A stretch of 64,000 nt of DNA from Streptomyces griseoruber (GCF_001514205.1 NZ_KQ948787.1:1-64000); one strand, 5' to 3'; numbered from the stretch's first letter, positions 38,584 through 48,393 are shown. Notes: a model not told the origin generated them from the letters alone. Numbers and translations are program-made.

Positions 38584-39528
38584 ATGGCCGGTCCCGCCTT
38601 CCGCGCCGCCCCCGTCCGGGTGCGCGTCCCCGCCACCAGTGCCAACCTCGGCCCCGGCTTCGACGCCCTGGGCCTGTCGCTGGGGCTCTACGACGATGTC
38701 GTCGTCCGGGTGGCCGACTCCGGGCTGCACATCGACATCGCGGGCGAGGGCAGCGAGACCCTGCCGCGTGACGAGAAGCACCTCCTCGTCCGCTCCCTGC
38801 GCACCGCCTTCGACGTCCTGGGCGGCCAGCCGCGCGGCCTGGAGATCGTCTGCGCCAACCGCATCCCGCACGGCCGGGGCCTCGGCTCCTCCTCCGCCGC
38901 GATCTGCGCCGGCATCGTCGCCGCGCGGGCGGTGACCATAGGCGGCGAGTCCCGGCTCGACGACGCCGGTCTGCTCGAACTCGCCACCGAGATCGAGGGC
39001 CACCCCGACAACGTCGCCGCCTGTCTGCTCGGCGGATTCACCCTCTCCTGGATGGAGGCGGGCGCCGCGCGGGCGATCAGGATGGAGCCCGCCGATTCCA
39101 TCGTTCCGGTGGTTTTCGTACCGGGAAAGCCGGTACTGACCGAAACGGCGCGCGGCCTGCTCCCGCGCTCCGTGCCGCACGTCGACGCCGCCGCCAACGC
39201 GGGCCGCGCCGCCCTGCTCGTCGAGGCCCTCACCCGGCGCCCCGAGCTGCTGCTGCCGGCCACCGAGGACCGACTGCACCAGGAGTACCGCGCCCCCGCG
39301 ATGCCGGAGAGCGCCGCCCTGGTGGAGCGGCTGCGCGCCGACGGGATCCCCGCGGTGATCTCCGGCGCCGGCCCCACCGTGATGGCGCTGGCCGACGCGG
39401 GAACGGCCGACAAGGTCGAGGCTCTGGCGGGCGCGGACTGGGCCGCGAACCGCCTGGCCATGGATCTGCAGGGGGCGAGTGTTCTGCCGCTCGCGCCCGC
39501 TGGTGAAACGCACTCCGGCGACATTTAA
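38584..39528 (+). CDS. thrB: Homoserine kinase
   Basis: 314 residues from the ATG at 38584. GHMP kinase family: N-terminal VPATSANLGPGFDALGLSL, ATP loop PHGRGLGSSSAAICAGIVAA, C-terminal VISGAGPTVMALAD. It phosphorylates homoserine for threonine synthase. The separate promoter possibility is supported by the long gap after thrC. Confidence 0.95.
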   Translation: MAGPAFRAAPVRVRVPATSANLGPGFDALGLSLGLYDDVVVRVADSGLHIDIAGEGSETLPRDEKHLLVRSLRTAFDVLGGQPRGLEIVCANRIPHGRGLGSSSAAICAGIVAARAVTIGGESRLDDAGLLELATEIEGHPDNVAACLLGGFTLSWMEAGAARAIRMEPADSIVPVVFVPGKPVLTETARGLLPRSVPHVDAAANAGRAALLVEALTRRPELLLPATEDRLHQEYRAPAMPESAALVERLRADGIPAVISGAGPTVMALADAGTADKVEALAGADWAANRLAMDLQGASVLPLAPAGETHSGDI

Positions 39529-39934
39529 GTGCACGGTCGCCGGATTTCGAGAGGGGGAATGTTTGTTGGATCCGGTAGTGTTAACCTCAAGTCTGCACCC
39601 GACCCCACCATGGCGAGGTGCTTCGTGTCCCCGTCCGGGACAGACATTCTTCCGGGAGCTCCCCAAGCCGCACTGCGTTCCGTACGTCGTATCTGGGCAG
39701 TACGCCGTACACCGGCGCTGAGCGGTCTGCAGGGCACGCTCCGGAATCGGTGCTACCACGCCACGTGACACTGGGTGTCACGGTTCGTCGGGGAAGCGCC
39801 ATCACCAGCAAATCTCTCTTCCGCCGTTGTGGCGGACCACCGCCCCGGCTTCGCCAGAGCAAGGACCGAAGCCGGACAGCACAACCGGTCGCCGAGCCAG
39901 ACAGGCCGACGTCCGCTCCAGGGAAGGACCCTTC
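39529..39934. promoter_or_regulatory. Leader and promoter region of rho
   Basis: 406 bases without a credible gene. An inverted repeat CGTGACAC-TGG-GTGTCACG lies at 39764-39782. Long leaders upstream of rho often mediate autoregulation by Rho-dependent attenuation. Nothing in the sequence proves that here, and I cannot fix the promoter by eye. Confidence 0.5.
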
Positions 39935-41965
39935 GTGAGCGACACCACCGATCTGATGGGCGCACGTGTCGAGGAGACCGCTGCCGCGCCCGCCACGGAC
40001 GCCTCCGCGCCTGCCACCGGTGCCGGCTCCCGGCGGCGCCGCGGTACCGGCCTCGAGGGCATGGTGCTGGCCGAGCTCCAGCAGGTCGCATCCGGCCTCG
40101 GCATCAGGGGCACCGCGCGGATGCGCAAGAGCCAGCTGATCGAGGTCATCAAGGAGGCGCAGGCCGCCGGAGGCTCCGCCCCGGCGAAGGCCGACGCCCC
40201 GGCCGCCGAGACCAAGCCCAAGCGCCGCGTCGCCTCCAAGGCCCGCACGGGCGAGGACGCCGCCGAGAAGAAGGCGGACGCCGCCCCCAAGGCCGAGGCC
40301 GCCGCCGAGAAGGCCGTGGCCCAGCAGCAGATCGAGATCCCCGGCCAGCCGGCCAGCAACGAGGCTCCCGTCGAGCGCCGCCGTCGCCGCGCCACCGCCG
40401 ACGCGGGCAGCCCGACGGCCTCCGGCGCCGAGACCGTCGTCGCCGAGGCCAAGGCCGAGCCCAAGGCCGAGACGCCCGCGCAGCCGCAGGCCGAGGCCCG
40501 GACCGCCGAGGCCGGCGAGGCCGACGGCCGCCGCCAGGGCCGCCGTGAGCGGGGCGACCGCGGTGACCGCGGCCGCGACCGCGGTGAGCGTGGCGACCGC
40601 GGTGAGCGTGGCGACCGTCGCGGCAAGGGCGACGACCAGCAGGGCGGCCAGCAGCAGCGCGGCCAGCAGACCCAGCAGCAGAGCCGTCAGGACCGCAACA
40701 CCGGTCCGCAGGACGACGACGAGTTCGGTGACGGCCGCCGTGGCCGCCGCGGCCGCTACCGGGACCGCCGTGGCCGCCGTGGGCGCGACGAGATCGGCAC
40801 CGTCGAGCCGCAGCTCGCCGACGACGACGTGCTGATCCCCGTCGCGGGCATCCTCGACATCCTCGACAACTACGCGTTCATCCGGACCTCCGGCTACCTG
40901 CCGGGCCCGAACGACGTGTACGTCTCCCTCGCCCAGGTCCGCAAGAACGGCCTGCGCAAGGGCGACCACATCACCGGCGCGGTCCGCCAGCCCAAGGAAG
41001 GCGAGCGGCGCGAGAAGTTCAACGCGCTGGTCCGCCTGGACTCCGTCAACGGCATGGCGCCCGAACACGGCCGTGGCCGCCCGGAGTTCAACAAGCTGAC
41101 CCCGCTCTACCCGCAGGACCGCCTCCGTCTGGAGACGGACCCGGGCGTGCTGACCACCCGCATCATCGACCTCGTGTCGCCGATCGGTAAGGGCCAGCGC
41201 GGTCTGATCGTGGCCCCGCCGAAGACCGGCAAGACCATGATCATGCAGGCGATCGCCAACGCGATCACGCACAACAACCCCGAGTGCCACCTGATGGTCG
41301 TCCTGGTCGACGAGCGTCCGGAAGAGGTCACCGACATGCAGCGGTCGGTCAAGGGCGAGGTCATCTCCTCGACCTTCGACCGTCCGGCCGAGGACCACAC
41401 CACGGTCGCCGAGCTCGCCATCGAGCGCGCCAAGCGCCTGGTGGAGCTGGGCCACGACGTGGTCGTGCTGCTCGACTCGATCACGCGTCTGGGCCGTGCG
41501 TACAACCTCGCCGCCCCGGCCTCCGGCCGCATCCTGTCCGGTGGTGTCGACTCGACCGCCCTGTACCCGCCGAAGCGCTTCTTCGGCGCGGCCCGCAACA
41601 TCGAGGACGGCGGCTCGCTGACCATCCTCGCCACCGCGCTGGTGGACACCGGGTCCCGCATGGACGAGGTGATCTTCGAGGAGTTCAAGGGCACCGGCAA
41701 CATGGAGCTCAAGCTCGACCGGAAGCTCGCCGACAAGCGCATCTTCCCGGCGGTGGACGTCGACGCGTCCGGCACCCGCAAGGAGGAGATCCTGCTCGGT
41801 GCCGAGGAGCTGGGCATCGTATGGAAGCTGCGCCGGGTGCTGCACGCGCTCGACCAGCAGCAGGCGATCGAGCTGCTCCTCGACAAGATGAAGCAGACCA
41901 AGTCGAACGCCGAGTTCCTGATGCAGATCCAGAAGACGACGCCGTCGCCCGGCAACGGCGACTGA
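39935..41965 (+). CDS. rho: Transcription termination factor Rho
   Basis: 676 residues from GTG (GGGAAGGA upstream), far longer than the 420 of E. coli Rho. An N-terminal Rho_N helical domain at about 38-76 is followed by an Ala/Glu/Lys-rich and then Arg/Gly/Asp-rich insert up to about 290, as in other high-GC actinobacteria. Then come the RNA-binding fold (ILDILDNYAFIRTSGYLPGPNDVYVSLAQ) and the hexameric ATPase with Walker A APPKTGKT near 427 and VVLLDSITRLGRAYN. The RGD-rich insert probably adds RNA binding. A strong hairpin terminator follows. Confidence 0.97.
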   Translation: MSDTTDLMGARVEETAAAPATDASAPATGAGSRRRRGTGLEGMVLAELQQVASGLGIRGTARMRKSQLIEVIKEAQAAGGSAPAKADAPAAETKPKRRVASKARTGEDAAEKKADAAPKAEAAAEKAVAQQQIEIPGQPASNEAPVERRRRRATADAGSPTASGAETVVAEAKAEPKAETPAQPQAEARTAEAGEADGRRQGRRERGDRGDRGRDRGERGDRGERGDRRGKGDDQQGGQQQRGQQTQQQSRQDRNTGPQDDDEFGDGRRGRRGRYRDRRGRRGRDEIGTVEPQLADDDVLIPVAGILDILDNYAFIRTSGYLPGPNDVYVSLAQVRKNGLRKGDHITGAVRQPKEGERREKFNALVRLDSVNGMAPEHGRGRPEFNKLTPLYPQDRLRLETDPGVLTTRIIDLVSPIGKGQRGLIVAPPKTGKTMIMQAIANAITHNNPECHLMVVLVDERPEEVTDMQRSVKGEVISSTFDRPAEDHTTVAELAIERAKRLVELGHDVVVLLDSITRLGRAYNLAAPASGRILSGGVDSTALYPPKRFFGAARNIEDGGSLTILATALVDTGSRMDEVIFEEFKGTGNMELKLDRKLADKRIFPAVDVDASGTRKEEILLGAEELGIVWKLRRVLHALDQQQAIELLLDKMKQTKSNAEFLMQIQKTTPSPGNGD

Positions 41966-41997
41966 GGCCACGCCGGACGCCGCGTAAGCGCCAAGTA

Positions 41998-42029
41998 AAG
42001 GGCCGCCCCCTGCGAAGGGGGCGGCCCTT
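41998..42029 (+). terminator. Terminator of rho
   Basis: AAGGGCCGCCCCC, 6-base loop TGCGAA, exact complement; 32 bases after the stop. Confidence 0.85.
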
Positions 42030-42124
42030 CGGCATGTCGGTGGGCGTTGTTACGATCGCGCCCTTCGGTCGGCCGTTCGAGCCGGGACCGAAGCTCAGAC
42101 TTCTGATCCCTAGGGGGGACTCGA

Positions 42125-43948
42125 GTGGGTACACCCACGCCCGGGAGCCGACGGCACAGACGCCGGATACGGATCGCGCTGCCCGTCGCCGCGGCCGGTC
42201 TGGCCGCCGCCGTCGCCGGTGTGTTCGTGACGACGTCGGCAGGGGCGGCCACGGCGGCGCCGACGCCCGTCCGCAGCACGCCGTCCACGTCCGAGATCGA
42301 GGCACGCCTGTCGACCGCGCTCGCCGGTGACGACACCGCGGGGGAGACCTCCAAGTCGTCTCTCGGCGCGAGCAGCAGCAGTTCCACGTCCGTCGACCCG
42401 AAGATCATCGGCGGTTCGACGACGACCATCACCACCGCGCCGTACATGGCCCAGCTCTGGTACGGCGACAACCGCGGCACCAGCACGACCAGCGACGACA
42501 TCGGCTTCTTCTGCGGGGGCGCGGTCGTCGCCCCGACGAAGATCCTCACCGCCGCGCACTGTGTCGCCGGCTACAACTGGAAGGCGCACGGCGTCGTCGT
42601 CACGGGCACCGCGCAGCTGCTGTCGGAGGACTCGAGCGGGAACCCCGACCTGCACGGCGGCAACCCCAGCGGCGTCTGGCGGCAGTGGAACCACCCCTCG
42701 TACGACGACAACACCATCGACAACGACCTCGCCGTCCTGACCCTGCCGAACCCGGTCAAGGCGACGCCGATCCCGATGACGACGGCCGGCGACACCGCGT
42801 CGTACACCGGAGCGGCCGCCAAGACGGCCCAGGTCTTCGGCTGGGGCCGTACCAGTTCGACCAGCCAGGACATCTCCGACACCCTGAAGACGGCCACGCT
42901 GCCGATCCAGTCCGACGCCACCTGCTCGGCCGAGTACGGCAGTGACTTCATCGCGGGCCACATGGTGTGCGCGGGCGAGCCCGCCACCGGCTCCGACACC
43001 GGAACCACCTCCGCCTGCAACGGCGACTCCGGCGGCCCGCTGGTCGTCGGCGGCAAGGTCGTGGGCGTGGTGTCGTGGGGGGTGAAGGACTGCGTGGCGG
43101 CGGGCGCGTACAGCGTCTTCACCAAGCTCACCACGTACGTCGCCGCCGCCTATCCGCGCATCGACGACACCAACCTCAGCGGTGACCACAAGGCCGACCT
43201 CTTCGTGCGCAACTCCTCCACGAAGACCGGCTACGAGATCGACTCCAAGGGCACCTCGCTGGCCTCCCGTCTGTCCTGGGGCTCCCACAGCGCCTGGAAC
43301 CTGGTCCTGCAGACCGATCTCGACCGCGACGGCTACACGGACTTCATCCGGCGCCGCGCCTCCGACGGCGACCTGTACTGGCGGCACTGCGTGTTCCCCA
43401 GCAATGGCACCACCTGCACCTGGACCAACACCCTCGTCGGTGACAACTGGAAGAGCCGCCTGGCCGTCGTCGTCCCCGGTGACGTCACCGGGGACAAGCT
43501 GCCCGACCTGCTGTCCGTGGACTCCGCGGGCGTCCTGTGGATCTACCCGGGCAAGGGCAACGGCAGGTTCGCCACCCGGGTGAAGGTCTCCACCGGCTGG
43601 AACCAGTACAACGTCGTGCGCGGTCACGGCGACCTCAGCAACGACGGCAGGGCCGACCTGCTCGCCCGCAACAAGAGCACCGGCGCGGTCTACCTCTACA
43701 AGGGCACCGGCAAGGCCGGCACGGGCGCCTTCTCGGCCCGCGTCAAGGTCCGCACCTGGAGCGGCACGACGTACAACGCCTTCGACGCGGTCGGCGACGT
43801 CAACGGCGACGGCAAGGCCGACTTCCTGGCCCGTACGCCGGGCGGCACGCTCTATCTCTACAAGGGCACCGGAAAGGCCACGAGCGAGATCTTTGCCACA
43901 AGGGTGTCACTCGGTACCAGTTTCAAGCAGTACGACTTGTTCGGCTGA
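42125..43948 (+). CDS. Secreted trypsin-like serine protease with FG-GAP repeats
   Basis: 607 residues from GTG (AGGGGGGA upstream). Twin-arginine-like or Sec signal at about 9-45 (RRHRRRIRIALPVAAAGLAAAVAGVFVTTSAGA). A propeptide ends near IIGG at about 98. S1 protease domain with TAAHC, DNDLAVL and GDSGGP, plus paired cysteines. The C-terminal 260 residues hold FG-GAP/VCBS-type repeats (NLSGDHKADLFVR, LDRDGYTDFIRRR, DLSNDGRADLLAR, DVNGDGKADFLAR) with Asp-rich calcium loops. It is an extracellular protease with a beta-propeller-like module for binding substrate or cell surface. Confidence 0.92.
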   Translation: MGTPTPGSRRHRRRIRIALPVAAAGLAAAVAGVFVTTSAGAATAAPTPVRSTPSTSEIEARLSTALAGDDTAGETSKSSLGASSSSSTSVDPKIIGGSTTTITTAPYMAQLWYGDNRGTSTTSDDIGFFCGGAVVAPTKILTAAHCVAGYNWKAHGVVVTGTAQLLSEDSSGNPDLHGGNPSGVWRQWNHPSYDDNTIDNDLAVLTLPNPVKATPIPMTTAGDTASYTGAAAKTAQVFGWGRTSSTSQDISDTLKTATLPIQSDATCSAEYGSDFIAGHMVCAGEPATGSDTGTTSACNGDSGGPLVVGGKVVGVVSWGVKDCVAAGAYSVFTKLTTYVAAAYPRIDDTNLSGDHKADLFVRNSSTKTGYEIDSKGTSLASRLSWGSHSAWNLVLQTDLDRDGYTDFIRRRASDGDLYWRHCVFPSNGTTCTWTNTLVGDNWKSRLAVVVPGDVTGDKLPDLLSVDSAGVLWIYPGKGNGRFATRVKVSTGWNQYNVVRGHGDLSNDGRADLLARNKSTGAVYLYKGTGKAGTGAFSARVKVRTWSGTTYNAFDAVGDVNGDGKADFLARTPGGTLYLYKGTGKATSEIFATRVSLGTSFKQYDLFG

Positions 43949-43997
43949 GTTCGGCCGAAAGCACAGGTGAGCGGGGGCGCACCCCGCTCTGCTCCGC

Positions 43998-44038
43998 ACG
44001 CTCTGTGTCCGTTCAGCCACTGATCGGGCACAGAGCGT
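43998..44038 (+). terminator. Hairpin after the protease gene
   Basis: ACGCTCTGTG and CACAGAGCGT, a perfect 10-bp stem with a 21-base loop, 50 bases after the stop. Confidence 0.6.
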
Positions 44039-44116
44039 CGTGCAACCCTGTCCCGAGTTTCCCTGTCTGACCAGGCGGGGCGACGATGGTGAGGCCGCAC
44101 GAGAACAGAGGAGCAC

Positions 44117-45250
44117 ATGTCCGCCGAGCACACGCCGGAGCCCGGCATACCGGGTGAGACCGGCCCGACGGGTGGGAACGACAGCGGCCCGAGGCACCGC
44201 AGACAGCGGGGCCGGCGCAAGGGGCTGCTGATCACGGCGTGGACGGCCGCCGGCATCGTCGCCCTGGGCGGCACCGGCGCGGGCTACCTGTACTTCAAGC
44301 TCAACGGCAACATCAAGAGCGTCGACATCGACCAGGCCCTCGGCACCGACCGGCCCACGAAGGCCGACAACGGCTCGGAGAACATCCTCGTCCTCGGCTC
44401 GGACACCCGCTCCGGATCGAACAAGAAGCTCGGCGGCGGCACCGACGACGGCAGCGCCCGCTCCGACACCGCGATGATCATCCATGTGTACGAGGGCCAC
44501 CAGCGGGCCAGCGTGGTCTCCATCCCGCGCGACACCCTCATCGACCGGCCGGCGTGCACCGACACCCGGGGCGTCCGGCACGACGCGGCGAACGGCGTGA
44601 TGTTCAACTCGGCGTACACCACGGGCGGCGCGGCCTGTGCCGTGAAGACCGTCGAGTCGATCACCGGCCTGCGGATGGACCACTACCTCGAGGTCGACTT
44701 CTCCGGCTTCGAGAAGCTGATCGACGAGCTGGGCGGGGTCGAGGTCACCACCACCGAGGCGATCGACGACTCCGAGAGCCATCTGAGGCTCAAGGCCGGC
44801 ACCCACACGCTGAACGGCAAGCAGGCCCTCGGCCTGGTCCGCACCCGGCACGGCGTCGGTGACGGCTCCGACCTCGGCCGCATCCAGCTCCAGCAGGCGT
44901 TCATCAAGGCGCTGGTCACCCAGGTCAAGCACATCGGTCTGTTCACCAGCCCGAAGAGGCTCTACGACCTCGCGGACACCGCGACGAAGGCCGTCACCAC
45001 CGACTCCGACCTCGGTACGGTCAACTCGCTGATGTCCTTCGTCAACGGTCTCAAGGGCATCAGCGCGTCGAAGATGCACATGGTGACCATGCCGGTGGAG
45101 TACGACCCGGCCAACCTCAACCGGGTCGTCGTCCTGGAGAAGAAGGCCCAGCAGGTCTGGACGGCCCTGAAGAACGACCGGCCGATCCCGAAGTCGGCGA
45201 CGGCGGGCAACGCGACGGGGGAGGCGGCGGGGGTCGTGGCGTCGTCCTGA
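44117..45250 (+). CDS. LytR-CpsA-Psr family wall glycopolymer ligase
   Basis: 377 residues. Cytoplasmic basic N-terminus, one membrane helix at about 34-56 (KGLLITAWTAAGIVALGGTGAGYLYFKL), then an extracellular LCP domain: ILVLGSDTRSG, RSDTAMIIHV, VVSIPRDTLI, YLEVDFSGFEKLIDELGGVEV, LVRTRH and DLGRIQLQQAFI. LCP enzymes transfer wall polymers from the lipid carrier to peptidoglycan. GAGGAG precedes the ATG. The WecA-type gene at 50695 makes the kind of lipid-linked precursor this enzyme uses. Confidence 0.93.
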   Translation: MSAEHTPEPGIPGETGPTGGNDSGPRHRRQRGRRKGLLITAWTAAGIVALGGTGAGYLYFKLNGNIKSVDIDQALGTDRPTKADNGSENILVLGSDTRSGSNKKLGGGTDDGSARSDTAMIIHVYEGHQRASVVSIPRDTLIDRPACTDTRGVRHDAANGVMFNSAYTTGGAACAVKTVESITGLRMDHYLEVDFSGFEKLIDELGGVEVTTTEAIDDSESHLRLKAGTHTLNGKQALGLVRTRHGVGDGSDLGRIQLQQAFIKALVTQVKHIGLFTSPKRLYDLADTATKAVTTDSDLGTVNSLMSFVNGLKGISASKMHMVTMPVEYDPANLNRVVVLEKKAQQVWTALKNDRPIPKSATAGNATGEAAGVVASS

Positions 45251-45267
45251 GGGTGCGGGCATCCGCG

Positions 45268-45294
45268 GGGAATACTTCACGGCGACCCCCGGTT
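45268..45294 (+). promoter_or_regulatory. Sigma-R-type promoter of rpmE
   Basis: GGGAAT (45268-45273), 18-base spacer, GTT (45292-45294): an exact match to the consensus of the disulfide-stress sigma factor SigR of Streptomyces. It lies 104 bases before the rpmE TTG. SigR control of rpmE is established in S. coelicolor, which supports the call. Confidence 0.8.
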
Positions 45295-45398
45295 TTGGGG
45301 GATGGCGCCAGTCCTGGCAGACTGGTACGTCGGCTCCGGTTCACGTTTGCCGTATCCCGCGGCAGCGACCCGGCGCCCTCCCGAAACTAGGAGACACC

Positions 45399-45623
45399 TT
45401 GAAGCGCGACATCCACCCCGAGTACGTCGAGACGCAGGTCAGCTGCACCTGCGGCGCGTCGTTCACCACCCGCAGCACGATCGGCAGCGGTGCCATCCGC
45501 GCCGACGTCTGCTCCGAGTGCCACCCGTTCTACACGGGCAAGCAGAAGATCCTCGACACCGGTGGCCGTGTGGCCCGCTTCGAGGCCCGCTTCGGCAAGG
45601 CTGCCGCCGGCTCCAAGAAGTAG
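45399..45623 (+). CDS. rpmE: 50S ribosomal protein L31 (zinc-binding form)
   Basis: 74 residues from a TTG start with TAGGAGA upstream. Zinc-binding cysteines in SCTCGASF and VCSECHPFYTGKQK mark the C+ form, which holds zinc and is replaceable by a C- paralogue under zinc limitation. Expression is probably raised under disulfide stress through the promoter at 45268. Confidence 0.96.
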   Translation: MKRDIHPEYVETQVSCTCGASFTTRSTIGSGAIRADVCSECHPFYTGKQKILDTGGRVARFEARFGKAAAGSKK

Positions 45624-45731
45624 CGAGCCCTTTTTCGCCGGTCCACGGCCGTGCCCCCGCCCGGGGTGCGCCGGGACCGGCGTTTTTGGTCGTTCGCCTT
45701 CATCCACGCCACAGCATTTCAGGAGCCCATC

Positions 45732-46808
45732 ATGTTCGAGGCAGTCGAGGAGTTGGTCGGTGAGCACGCCGACCTGGAGAAGAAGCTCGCCGACCCGTCG
45801 GTCTTCGCCGACCAGGCCAACGCGCGCAAGCTGAACAAGCGCTACGCCGAGCTCACCCCGATCGTCGCCACGTACCGCTCCTGGAAGCAGACCGGCGACG
45901 ACATCGAGACCGCGCGCGAGTTCGCGGCCGCCGACCCGGACTTCGCCGCCGAGGCCAAGGAACTCGACAAGCAGCGCGAGGAACTCACCGAGAAGCTGCG
46001 GCTGTTGCTCGTGCCCCGGGACCCGTCCGACGACAAGGACGTCATCCTGGAGATCAAGGCCGGCGCCGGCGGCGACGAGTCCGCCCTGTTCGCGGGCGAC
46101 CTGCTGCGCATGTACCTGCGGTACGCCGAGCGCGTCGGCTGGAAGACCGAGATCATCGACGCCACCGAGTCCGAGCTGGGCGGCTACAAGGACGTCCAGG
46201 TCGCCGTGAAGACCAAGGGCGGCCAGGGCGCCACCGAGCCCGGCCAGGGCGTGTGGGCGCGGCTGAAGTACGAGGGCGGCGTGCACCGGGTGCAGCGCGT
46301 GCCGGCGACCGAGTCGCAGGGCCGGATCCACACCTCGGCGGCCGGTGTCCTGGTGACCCCCGAGGCGGAGGAGGTCGACGTCGAGATCAACCCCAACGAT
46401 CTGCGCATCGACGTCTACCGCTCCTCCGGGCCCGGTGGCCAGTCCGTCAACACCACCGACTCCGCCGTGCGCATCACGCACATTCCCACCGGAGTCGTCG
46501 CCTCCTGCCAGAACGAGAAGAGCCAGTTGCAGAACAAGGAGCAGGCGATGCGTATCCTGCGCTCCAGGCTCCTCGCCGCGGCGCAGGAGGAGGCGGAGCG
46601 GGAGGCCGCCGACGCCCGCCGCAGCCAGGTCCGCACCGTCGACCGCTCCGAGAAGATCCGCACGTACAACTTCCCGGAGAACCGCCTCTCGGACCACCGC
46701 GTCGGCTTCAAGGCGTACAACCTGGACCAGGTCCTGGACGGCGACCTCGACGCGGTGATCCAGGCCTGTGTCGACGCGGACTCGGCCGCGAAGCTCGCCG
46801 CCGCGTAA
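45732..46808 (+). CDS. prfA: Peptide chain release factor 1
   Basis: 358 residues from the ATG at 45732 (CAGGAG upstream). RF1 architecture: helical domain 1, the anticodon-like recognition region (RVQRVPATESQGRIHTSAA), GGQ loop in SSGPGGQSVNTTDSAVRITH, and the C-terminal helices. It reads UAG and UAA. It is followed by prmC, whose product methylates the GGQ glutamine, a very conserved pairing. Confidence 0.97.
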   Translation: MFEAVEELVGEHADLEKKLADPSVFADQANARKLNKRYAELTPIVATYRSWKQTGDDIETAREFAAADPDFAAEAKELDKQREELTEKLRLLLVPRDPSDDKDVILEIKAGAGGDESALFAGDLLRMYLRYAERVGWKTEIIDATESELGGYKDVQVAVKTKGGQGATEPGQGVWARLKYEGGVHRVQRVPATESQGRIHTSAAGVLVTPEAEEVDVEINPNDLRIDVYRSSGPGGQSVNTTDSAVRITHIPTGVVASCQNEKSQLQNKEQAMRILRSRLLAAAQEEAEREAADARRSQVRTVDRSEKIRTYNFPENRLSDHRVGFKAYNLDQVLDGDLDAVIQACVDADSAAKLAAA

Positions 46809-46847
46809 CAACGGCACGAACGAGTACCACCACCACGGAGGACTTGC

Positions 46848-47693
46848 GTGAACCTGCTGCTCTCGGAGGTGGCCCAGGCCACCCAGCGGCTGGCCGACGC
46901 CGGCGTGCCCTCGCCGCGCAACGACGCGGAGGAGCTCGCCGCGTTCGTGCACGGCGTGAAGCGCGGCGAGCTCCACTCCGTGAAGGACTCCGACTTCGAC
47001 GCCCGCTACTGGGAGGTCATCGCCCGGCGTGAGCAGCGCGAGCCGCTCCAGCACATCACCGGGCGGGCCTACTTCCGCTATCTGGAACTCCAGGTCGGCC
47101 CCGGTGTCTTCGTGCCGCGTCCCGAGACCGAGTCGGTCGTCGGGTGGGCCATAGACGCCGTACGGGCCATGGACGTCGTGGAGCCGTGCATCGTCGACCT
47201 GTGCACCGGCTCCGGTGCCATCGCGCTCGCCCTCGCCCAGGAGGTGCCGCGCTCCAGCGTGCACGCCGTGGAGCTGTCCGAGGACGCCCTGGTGTGGACC
47301 CGCAAGAACATGGAGGGGTCCCGCGTCGACCTGCGCCAGGGCAACGCCCTGGACGCCTTCCGCGACCTCGACGGGCAGGTCGACCTGGTCGTCTCCAACC
47401 CGCCGTACATCCCGCTGACCGAATGGGAGTACGTCGCTCCCGAGGCGCGGGACTACGACCCGAACATGGCGCTGTTCTCCGGCGAGGACGGCCTCGATCT
47501 CATCCGCGGTCTGGAACGGACCGCGCACCGGCTCCTGCGCCCGGGCGGTGTCGTCGTCATCGAGCACGCCGACACCCAGGGCGGCCAGGTGCCGTGGATC
47601 TTCACCGAGGAGCGGGGCTGGGCCGACGCGGCCGACCACCCGGACCTCAACAACCGCCCTCGTTTCGCGACCGCCCGCCGGGCGATGCCGTGA
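46848..47693 (+). CDS. prmC: Release factor glutamine methyltransferase
   Basis: 281 residues from GTG. N-terminal helical domain (NDAEELAAFV, REPLQHITG), SAM-binding VDLCTGSGAIALALAQEV, and the catalytic NPPY in LVVSNPPYIPLTE. It N5-methylates the GGQ glutamine of release factors. It sits 39 bases after prfA. Confidence 0.96.
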   Translation: MNLLLSEVAQATQRLADAGVPSPRNDAEELAAFVHGVKRGELHSVKDSDFDARYWEVIARREQREPLQHITGRAYFRYLELQVGPGVFVPRPETESVVGWAIDAVRAMDVVEPCIVDLCTGSGAIALALAQEVPRSSVHAVELSEDALVWTRKNMEGSRVDLRQGNALDAFRDLDGQVDLVVSNPPYIPLTEWEYVAPEARDYDPNMALFSGEDGLDLIRGLERTAHRLLRPGGVVVIEHADTQGGQVPWIFTEERGWADAADHPDLNNRPRFATARRAMP

Positions 47694-47745
47694 ACACCCA
47701 CCTGACTTCTGTCCAGCAGTACGTGCACGAGGAGGCCCGCTAGAC

Positions 47746-48393
47746 ATGGCTCGGCGATACGACACCAACGACGCGACCGACCGTGTGACCGGTCTGCGCG
47801 AGGCCGCGTCCGCCGTCCGCCGGGGCGAGCTCGTGGTCCTTCCGACCGACACGGTGTACGGCATCGGCGCCGACGCGTTCTCCAAGGAGGCCGTGGGCGA
47901 TCTGCTGGAGGCCAAGGGCCGGGGCCGCAACATGCCCACGCCCGTCCTCATCGGCTCCCCGAACACCCTGCACGGCCTGGTCACGGACTTCTCCGAGCTG
48001 GCCTGGGAGCTGGTCGACGCGTTCTGGCCGGGCGCGCTGACGCTCGTCGCCAAGCACCAGCCGTCCCTTCAGTGGGACCTGGGCGACACCCGGGGCACGG
48101 TCGCCGTGCGCATGCCGCTGCACCCGGTCGCCATCGAGCTGCTGACCGAGGTCGGCCCCATGGCGGTCTCCTCCGCCAACCTCACGGGACACCCGGCGCC
48201 GGAGAACTGCGACTACGCCCAGGAGATGCTCGGCGACTCCGTCTCCGTCTACCTCGACGGCGGCCCGACCCCCGGGAACGTCCCGTCCTCGATCGTCGAC
48301 GTCAGCCGCGAGATCCCGCTGCTGCTGCGCGAGGGGGCGATCACGGCCGACGAGCTGAGGAAGGTCGTACCCGACCTCGAGGTGGCGAATTGA
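47746..48393 (+). CDS. Threonylcarbamoyl-AMP synthase (Sua5/YrdC family)
   Basis: 215 residues; CGAGGAGG upstream of the ATG. Motifs LVVLPTDTVYGIGADAF, KGRGRNMPTPVLI, FWPGALTLV, VAVRMPLHPVA and GPMAVSSANLTG identify the YrdC fold, which makes threonylcarbamoyl-AMP for the t6A37 modification of tRNAs. No C-terminal Sua5 extension. Downstream gene overlaps by TTGA. Confidence 0.94.
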   Translation: MARRYDTNDATDRVTGLREAASAVRRGELVVLPTDTVYGIGADAFSKEAVGDLLEAKGRGRNMPTPVLIGSPNTLHGLVTDFSELAWELVDAFWPGALTLVAKHQPSLQWDLGDTRGTVAVRMPLHPVAIELLTEVGPMAVSSANLTGHPAPENCDYAQEMLGDSVSVYLDGGPTPGNVPSSIVDVSREIPLLLREGAITADELRKVVPDLEVAN

